From Streptomyces sp. Tu6071 (lineage in GTDB: Bacteria; Actinomycetota; Actinomycetes; Streptomycetales; Streptomycetaceae): a DNA stretch of 64,000 nt. The DNA lies in contig NZ_CM001165.1 in assembly GCF_000213055.1 (NCBI RefSeq), forward strand, positions 5,788,945-5,852,944, given 5' to 3'. Under the pieces are notes generated by a model. It was given only the letters and a program-made list of their open reading frames with translations. It was not told the origin of the DNA and did not search any database. Every line of letters starts with the position of its first letter. The first letter of the stretch is position 1. Below, in pieces: positions 60,301 through 64,000 of the stretch. Position numbers and translations under genes: made by a program.

Positions 60301-61131
60301 CAGAAGGGCGAGCCGACGGAAGCGGATGCGCTGCGGCCCGCTCCCGCTGCGCACCCGGTCCTCCTCGGGCAGTTGGTGCAGGTGCTCGGGATGGCAGACG
60401 TCGGGACCGCGGCGCAGCCCGTGCAGCAGCGTCGCCAGCCGCTCGGCGTCCAGCACGCCGCCGAGCGGGCGCACGCACTCACCCAGTTCCGCGAGCATCC
60501 CGGCCACGGACTCCGGCTCGGCGAACTCCTGGTCCCGCGCGAGCCAGCGGTGGAAGAGCCACCAGCCCACGACCGGCTCGGCCGCCGCGTTCCGCCGCGC
60601 CCGGCGCACCAGCGCCTCGTGGCCCTCGGCGAACACCTCGAACCGCCGCCGTACGGGTTCCGCCCGGGCCCGTACCGCGAGCGACCACGGCTCCACTCCG
60701 GCCACCTCGGCGGCGCGGCGCAGGTAGTGCGTACGGTGCAGGAACGGCAGCAGGACCAGAAGCGCCGCCTCGGCGGGAAACAGATCGAGCCCGTCCGGCT
60801 CCGTCAGCCGCTCGATGTGCTCCAGGAACCGCAGAGGTACCTCGGCGTCGTGCCACGGATCCGTTCCCGGCTCCCGCCGCGACGCGGCCAGCCGGCCCAC
60901 GACCGCGGCCACGAGCGACCGGTGCTCCCGCGTCTCCCGTTCCGGCGGCACAAGGTCCCATATCGCCGAGGCGCCCGCCGCGCGCACCCATGCGTCCGGC
61001 TCCGCCTCGTCCTCGGACGTTCCGGGGGGAACCGGAGCCTCCGGCGGTGCTTGCAGGTACAGATTTCTCGCCTGGAAGACGTTCCCCACCACGGTGCCGT
61101 CCATGGAGTTGTGGCTGTCGCCCTCGCTCAC
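57358..61131 (-). CDS. Giant Hsp90/GHKL-ATPase protein with C-terminal winged-helix-like repeats
   Basis: 1,257 residues from GTG 61131 (GAGG upstream; ATG 61104 is an alternative). A short tag MDGTVVGNVFQARNLYLQ (about 10-27) opens it, a motif also at the N-terminus of many actinobacterial conflict proteins. A helical region follows (about 30-400) that may be a degenerate HD-like or coiled module. Then a complete Hsp90-type GHKL ATPase: N-box ELYQNALDACRYR (about 412), G1 DNGVGMGEAELRG (about 462), G2 SRFGIGVLSYFML (about 510) and GTKVRLYL (about 565). A middle domain with RLSVDRQHVV follows. From about 944 to the end are roughly five repeats of 60-70 residues, each ending in LG(F/L)xVP-like turns, predicted wHTH. 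No nuclease or toxin domain is seen. Directly beside an integrase, it is probably an element-borne conflict/defence sensor. Function inferred only. Confidence 0.72.
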   Translation of the reverse strand: MSEGDSHNSMDGTVVGNVFQARNLYLQAPPEAPVPPGTSEDEAEPDAWVRAAGASAIWDLVPPERETREHRSLVAAVVGRLAASRREPGTDPWHDAEVPLRFLEHIERLTEPDGLDLFPAEAALLVLLPFLHRTHYLRRAAEVAGVEPWSLAVRARAEPVRRRFEVFAEGHEALVRRARRNAAAEPVVGWWLFHRWLARDQEFAEPESVAGMLAELGECVRPLGGVLDAERLATLLHGLRRGPDVCHPEHLHQLPEEDRVRSGSGPQRIRFRRLALLATLAHGMAVEAAGLPDIVAEHVAIPYPVDMAGLRRTLAGATWGGTAELPVLRAECHHEAVVEALRAYTARLDTVLHAVRATGIVPLALPARLSSSGVVPGRGVFEGYARFRSDDRRFLSLAVGVELYKDRDLAVRELYQNALDACRYRRARSQYLDRTGALPNAYEGRIRFTQDVDEDGRRYVECEDNGVGMGEAELRGVFSHAGARFAEQAEFRLERARWEALDPPVRLYPNSRFGIGVLSYFMLAEEIRVTTCRMSPEGVPGPVLRASVCGPEHLFRIVREADRGAPGTKVRLYLREGVVAKEWSCVNVLKRVLGVAEFGTVAEDGTLWATWEAGRLRTRDIEYRFREPPGINASGWSLAWTREPEGAQVFWCQEGGGLLVDGLVVSPLHPSGVLARTDAGLAGAVVNLRGPDAPERLSVDRQHVVDDAGPAIGALLERAAAVFADVPADFPLSEWFRSVMNGSAALADLVGDAFARQGREITHRGVPLCSPLTGTFPADVSLLLPEQSRGMNSWVVRPEGYAPDHIYVWRVLAHGRRDALSSLAELCPEVLSRRPLRTARASDQWLLVRARETSQGHWPGRRLPRTNIDSHAYGRPARALAAQLMDLGYPHEGEASAHRPLHTPLHRRTAAHDPARHARPEPLGTAEYERWRRTAETEPLLRLSAPGSSTGLRFLGPGGDVPPGHIAALALALDLPTGEVCRRLSALGLGLRVDSSGLPGRPDHELLRLLSRSADGEYPWLERQEPVTPRMIVTHAEALGLPPLVVRDRLGALGFTVPALFPEDADAGDFPSLPLWKPQDFMPPGPLPYAYLFADGGDPEALRKRIARLRAYGFDLPLEVPARPGPFDAEILSAAGAWRELTSADVIPFHFVLPLARDLNIPPADVVRVLTSYRIRVSRADMPDGMSFKEAVALADVDARHRSLSRHEGFPLHFLHHTALLRDTTIRRVVAELRDLGFTVPDPADTLRAALARVPSA

Positions 61132-61187
61132 CCCGTACCTCACTTCGCTCGCTGCGGAGAATCTAGACCAGAAGCGGGCACGGGAAC

Positions 61188-61235
61188 GGGCCGTGGGCCG
61201 CACCTCCCCCGAAGGGGAGACGCGGCCCACGGCCC
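61188..61235. terminator. Strong double hairpin between the integrase and Hsp90 genes
   Basis: Perfect 14-bp inverted repeat GGGCCGTGGGCCGC (61188-61201 / 61222-61235) whose loop contains a second stem CTCCCC/GGGGAG. It lies 57 bp before the Hsp90 start and 156 bp after the integrase stop, so it likely insulates the two genes. Confidence 0.78.
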
Positions 61236-61390
61236 GAGTACGGCCGGTTCGGGGTGTGCGACCCCGGGCCTTCCTAGATGTCGAAGTACAGGTGTGAAAG
61301 CCCTGTGACCAGGAAAGACGTATGTCTGGAGGACAGGCGGTGCACAAAGGGTGCACCAGCGGGCTCTGAGAGCGACTCGGTGGTCCTGCT

Positions 61391-62668
61391 TCATGCTGCG
61401 GGCCGGTACCGCTGGCCGATCGCCCTGCGTGCCCGCTCGACAGCTCCGGTCACTCGGTGGACGTAGCGGCGAAGGGTAAAGGCGGGATCCTCGTGACCGA
61501 GGAGATCGGCGAGGGTGTATACGTCAACGCCTTCGTTGATCGCCTCAGACGCGTAGAGGTGCCGGAGGGCGTGCATCATTTTGTCGCGACACTTCTCCCA
61601 CTTGCGCCCCCTTCCGACAGGCTTGTCGTTGAGGGTCTTGATCACGCCGATCGCCTCCAGGGCGCTCTTCCAGAGGTAGTTGAAGTAGTTCTTGTTCAAC
61701 GGCTTGCGCTCCCGGGTGGTGAACATCAGGAGCACCGTTACTGGCTCGCCGTCTTTGGTCATCCAGGGCAAGGTGACCTCCACCGGCGGGTGCTCGCGCA
61801 TGTGCTCGATGAGCAGCCCGGCCAGCGGATCGCCGATCGGCACGAAGCGGTCCCTCGGGTCTTCCTCCGTGCCGCCTTTCGGTGGTGCGAAGACCAGAGT
61901 GCCTCGATCGTGACTGATTTGCCGGCGGATGTGGACGACCTTGTTCTTGTGCAGCCAGTTGACGTCGGTGGGGCTGAACGCGAAGACCTCGCCCTGCCTC
62001 ATGCCGAGACCTCGACCGCAGTCGACCGTGGCCTGGTAGGGCTTGGGCAGGTGCGCCTGTAGGGCATCCGTCTGCTCCCACGACAGGGGTACATCCTTGG
62101 CCGCCTTCTTGGACCGACGGGGTTTCACGCGCTTCACCGAGCCGGTCTCGCAGGGGTTTTTGGCGATCAGGTCATCGTCCACGGCCATGGCCAGGATGGA
62201 CGAGAGGTGCGTGAAGACCAGCCCGACCGTGGTCTCGTCGAGAACCTGCATCCGACGCTTGATCCAGGTCTGCACGGTGGACGCTTTGATCTGGCGAAGC
62301 TTGAGCGAGCCAAGAGGTCCGATGATGTGATTCCTGACGCGAGATTCGTACTGGGCGTTAGTCCTGGGGTTGGCGAAAGTCTGGTTCGCCAGCCACTGCT
62401 CGGCCACTGCCTTGAGCTGAGCTTCGCCCCTTCGAGGGTCGATGTACGTGCCGTCGTCGACACTGCCCTGCATCCTCGTGAGGTGCAGCCGAGCGTCCTC
62501 GTACCGGTCGAAGCTCTCGCTCTGCTGCTGCCCCTCCGGGTCGCGCCATCGAGCCAGCCACCGCTTGCCGCGACCATGCTCGCGGGACGGAACCTTCTTA
62601 TGAGAGGTACAGGTCTCTTCTTTGGCTCCGGGTCGCTTCTTGTGCCAGCGGTCATACGGCTCAGACAT
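61391..62668 (-). CDS. int: Tyrosine site-specific recombinase (integrase)
   Basis: 425 residues from ATG 62668. N-terminal AP2-like arm-binding and core-binding regions (RWLARWRDPEG, SRVRNHIIGPLG). The catalytic domain has Arg in GLGMRQGEV (about 226), HxxR in HALRHLYAS (about 364), His in LLGHEDP and the nucleophilic Tyr in RRYVHRV (about 402). It integrates and excises an element of the actinomycete ICE/phage type. Divergent from the excisionase gene 435 bp away. A broken acyl-CoA dehydrogenase lies 930 bp away, suggesting the att site there. Confidence 0.94.
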   Translation of the reverse strand: MSEPYDRWHKKRPGAKEETCTSHKKVPSREHGRGKRWLARWRDPEGQQQSESFDRYEDARLHLTRMQGSVDDGTYIDPRRGEAQLKAVAEQWLANQTFANPRTNAQYESRVRNHIIGPLGSLKLRQIKASTVQTWIKRRMQVLDETTVGLVFTHLSSILAMAVDDDLIAKNPCETGSVKRVKPRRSKKAAKDVPLSWEQTDALQAHLPKPYQATVDCGRGLGMRQGEVFAFSPTDVNWLHKNKVVHIRRQISHDRGTLVFAPPKGGTEEDPRDRFVPIGDPLAGLLIEHMREHPPVEVTLPWMTKDGEPVTVLLMFTTRERKPLNKNYFNYLWKSALEAIGVIKTLNDKPVGRGRKWEKCRDKMMHALRHLYASEAINEGVDVYTLADLLGHEDPAFTLRRYVHRVTGAVERARRAIGQRYRPAA

Positions 62669-63102
62669 GGCACCCCGCCACGGTGTGCGGGAGCGGAAGA
62701 CCCGGCGAAAGACTGAAGGGGCGGGCGGTAGAGGGATAGGTCTTGATTGCGGTCGGTGCTATTGCTCCGGGTTCGTTCACCATGGCAGATAGATGTAGCT
62801 CGAATCCGGTGAGTGTTGCAAGGCATATCTGTGGAACCGCGATCAGGCCGCCTCAGGGTGCTGAATCGGGGTATTCAGTGATGCGGAGGGGTCGTGTTAT
62901 TGTGCCTCGTTTCATTTCAGGCGGCTCGGCTCTTCTGTAGGTCCGGCCGGGGTGCTGCGGATTCAATGCCCATGTTGGTGGTCGGTCTGGGGGCAAGGCG
63001 TCATGTTTGGAGCGGCCGAGGAATCTCTGCACAATGCCTCCCAGGGCGGTAACCCTGCCCTCGCTGCTTTGTTCGCCCATCGCTTCTGTGAAGGAGTTCG
63101 CA
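62669..63102. other. 434-bp divergent intergenic region of the integrase and excisionase genes
   Basis: Noticeably AT-richer than the rest of the window, as in mobile DNA. It must carry both promoters; CACAAT near 62901 on the minus strand is a possible -10. No repeat or further gene is clear. Arm sites for the integrase are expected here but not identified. Confidence 0.6.
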
Positions 63103-63306
63103 GTGCCTCGAACGCCTCGTCCCGCGACTGCCAGTGGTGCTGGCTTGTTGCCGCTGGCCACCCCAGAGGAAGTAGCGGCTTACCTGGGTGTGCCCGTGAA
63201 GACGCTCTACCAGTGGCGTCATCGTCGTACCGGCCCCACTGTCCATAAGGTTGGTCGCCACCTGAGGTATCGGTGGGGTGAGGTGGACGCGTGGCTGGAT
63301 GAGTGA
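63103..63306 (+). CDS. xis: Excisionase-type small helix-turn-helix protein
   Basis: 67 residues from GTG 63103, with GAAGGAG six bases upstream. The MerR-like/excisionase HTH LATPEEVAAYLGVPVKTLYQW (as LATPEEVAAYLG and VPVKTLYQWRHR), then VGRHLRYRWGEVDAWL, is characteristic of Xis and BldC-like proteins. It is expected to direct excision by the nearby integrase. The stop overlaps a GTG of a doubtful 70-residue frame (63303-63515), which I do not list separately. Confidence 0.88.
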   Translation: MPRTPRPATASGAGLLPLATPEEVAAYLGVPVKTLYQWRHRRTGPTVHKVGRHLRYRWGEVDAWLDE

Positions 63307-63601
63307 AAGGGATCGCTTGGGATGTGTCATCTTTTTCCGGCTTACGGGAAAATGACCTGCCGGACTTGTTAGTGGCTCTATCGGAGGTTTTCTCCTGCTT
63401 CCCGGTGTGCTCGCCGGGAAGTTGTGAGGGAGGTGATCGTGGAGTGATATTTCGTGGCCCGTGCAGTCCCCACCCGCTGCAATTACTTCCATGGGTGCGT
63501 GGCAGGCGCGTCTAAAAATCCCCGTATTGATAAGAAGTTTTACGGTCTGTCTGCTGCAACCCGATGAGCCCCCGTGACGCATCACAAAGGGTGGAGCGGT
63601 G
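63307..63601. other. AT-rich stretch between xis and the broken acyl-CoA dehydrogenase
   Basis: About 295 bp of lower GC DNA ending at the element boundary. It contains a possible hairpin (TCCGG...CCGGA near 63337-63369) and, at its end, GTGGAGCGGTG directly before the dehydrogenase homology. Probably the right arm of the integrated element. Confidence 0.6.
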
Positions 63602-64000
63602 ATGAAGACGCTCGACCACACGTATCATCATCGCCGCGCAGGCCCTGGGCATCGCGCAGGGCGCCCTCGACTACGCCAAGGGCTACGTCCAGGAGCGCAA
63701 GCAGTTCGGTAAGGCCATCGCCGACTTCCAGGGCATTCAGTTCATGCTCGCCGACATGGCCATGAAGATCTCCGCCGCGCGCGCCCTCACGTACCAGGCC
63801 GCCGCCTCCGAGCGCGGCGACGCCGACCTCACCTACCAGGGCGCCGCCGCCAAGTGCTTCGCCTCGGACGTCGCGATGGAGGTCACGTCCGACGCCGTCC
63901 AGCTCCTGGGCGGCTACGGCTACACGCGCGACTACCCGGTCGAGCGCATGATGCGCGACGCGAAGATCACCCAGATCTACGAGGGCACCAACCAGGTCCA
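63602..64000 (+). pseudogene. 5'-truncated acyl-CoA dehydrogenase, cut at the element border
   Basis: From ATG 63602 the first codons (MKTLDHT) match the middle of Streptomyces acyl-CoA dehydrogenases, where MKTLDHTRI is followed by [15 protein letters not shown]. The next bases are out of frame by two, so the homologous frame proceeds from 63621: [20 protein letters not shown], then [19 protein letters not shown] and [19 protein letters not shown] to the window end. The N-terminal two thirds (FAD and substrate lobes) is absent on the left. The enzyme would oxidise acyl-CoA in fatty-acid or branched-chain catabolism; this copy cannot. The last dozen residues lie outside the window. Confidence 0.82.

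Noticed and set aside
57682..61308. 1,208-residue plus-strand frame opposite the Hsp90 gene
   Set aside because: Arg/Pro-rich shadow. The minus-strand frame contains the ATPase motifs.
63303..63515. 70-residue frame overlapping the xis stop
   Set aside because: Coupled GTG start, but composition and codon use are unlike a gene and no domain is visible; kept only as a remark.
1..64000. tRNA, rRNA or CRISPR arrays
   Set aside because: No cloverleaf-like pattern, rRNA stretch or spaced repeat of CRISPR size was seen on reading.

Overview
The window is very GC-rich actinomycete DNA, almost certainly from a Streptomyces or a close relative. Third codon positions are nearly always G or C, and GTG starts are common, as are ATGA/GTGA stop-start overlaps. 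The gene set also fits: BTAD/NB-ARC regulator, HtaA proteins, F420 reductase, GlnII plus GlnA2 plus GlnE, STAS/HATPase pair. No rRNA, tRNA or CRISPR was seen. The order of the nitrogen and NAD genes (nadE, glnA2, glnE, glnII) resembles the Streptomyces core chromosome.

Layout. 1-5.3 kb holds a Bcr/CflA efflux protein cut by the window edge, a serine hydrolase, a 178-bp hairpin-forming MITE-like element bounded by CTAG, an Rsm22-type methyltransferase, an amidinotransferase-family hydrolase overlapping it antisense, and a stand-alone Prim-Pol protein. 5.4-18.9 kb is an iron and heme island: lipoprotein-efeU-efeB-efeO, then hmuT-hmuU-hmuV divergent from two HtaA heme-binding surface proteins, and further on a heme oxygenase. 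Three iron-box-like operators (9739, 13027, 18853) sit in front of efeO, between hmuT and htaA, and in front of hmuO. This suggests one DmdR/IdeR-type regulon in which heme is captured at the wall, imported and opened to release iron. PhzF and SH3 genes lie inside the island.

18.9-31 kb carries map, a small protein, a SnoaL-like protein, F420:NADPH reductase, a site-2 protease, a large BTAD-NB-ARC-TPR regulator converging on a DrrAB-type exporter, panB and a membrane endonuclease/phosphatase. 31-41 kb is nadE, glnA2, a decayed integrase scar, a TetR-MFS pair with an octamer tandem repeat in its leader, and glnE. 41-50 kb has PAP2 and GH13 enzymes, a DUF4230 protein, TetR, a sigma-like membrane protein and a two-component system. 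50-57.3 kb has an epimerase, an orphan winged-helix regulator, glnII with a four-pentamer GlnR site, a 102-residue unknown protein behind a promoter matching the RecA-independent (PafBC-type) DNA-damage motif, DUF1254, and a STAS/HATPase pair.

57.3-64 kb is accessory. A 1,257-residue protein has an Hsp90/GHKL ATPase core and about five C-terminal winged-helix-like repeats. It is followed by a tyrosine integrase, a divergent excisionase, AT-richer DNA, and an acyl-CoA dehydrogenase gene that lacks its 5' part exactly where the element ends. This Hsp90-repeat protein linked to an integrase is the best candidate for a little-described (probably conflict or defence) system. The DNA-damage-promoter gene and the sigma-like membrane protein are the next most interesting.
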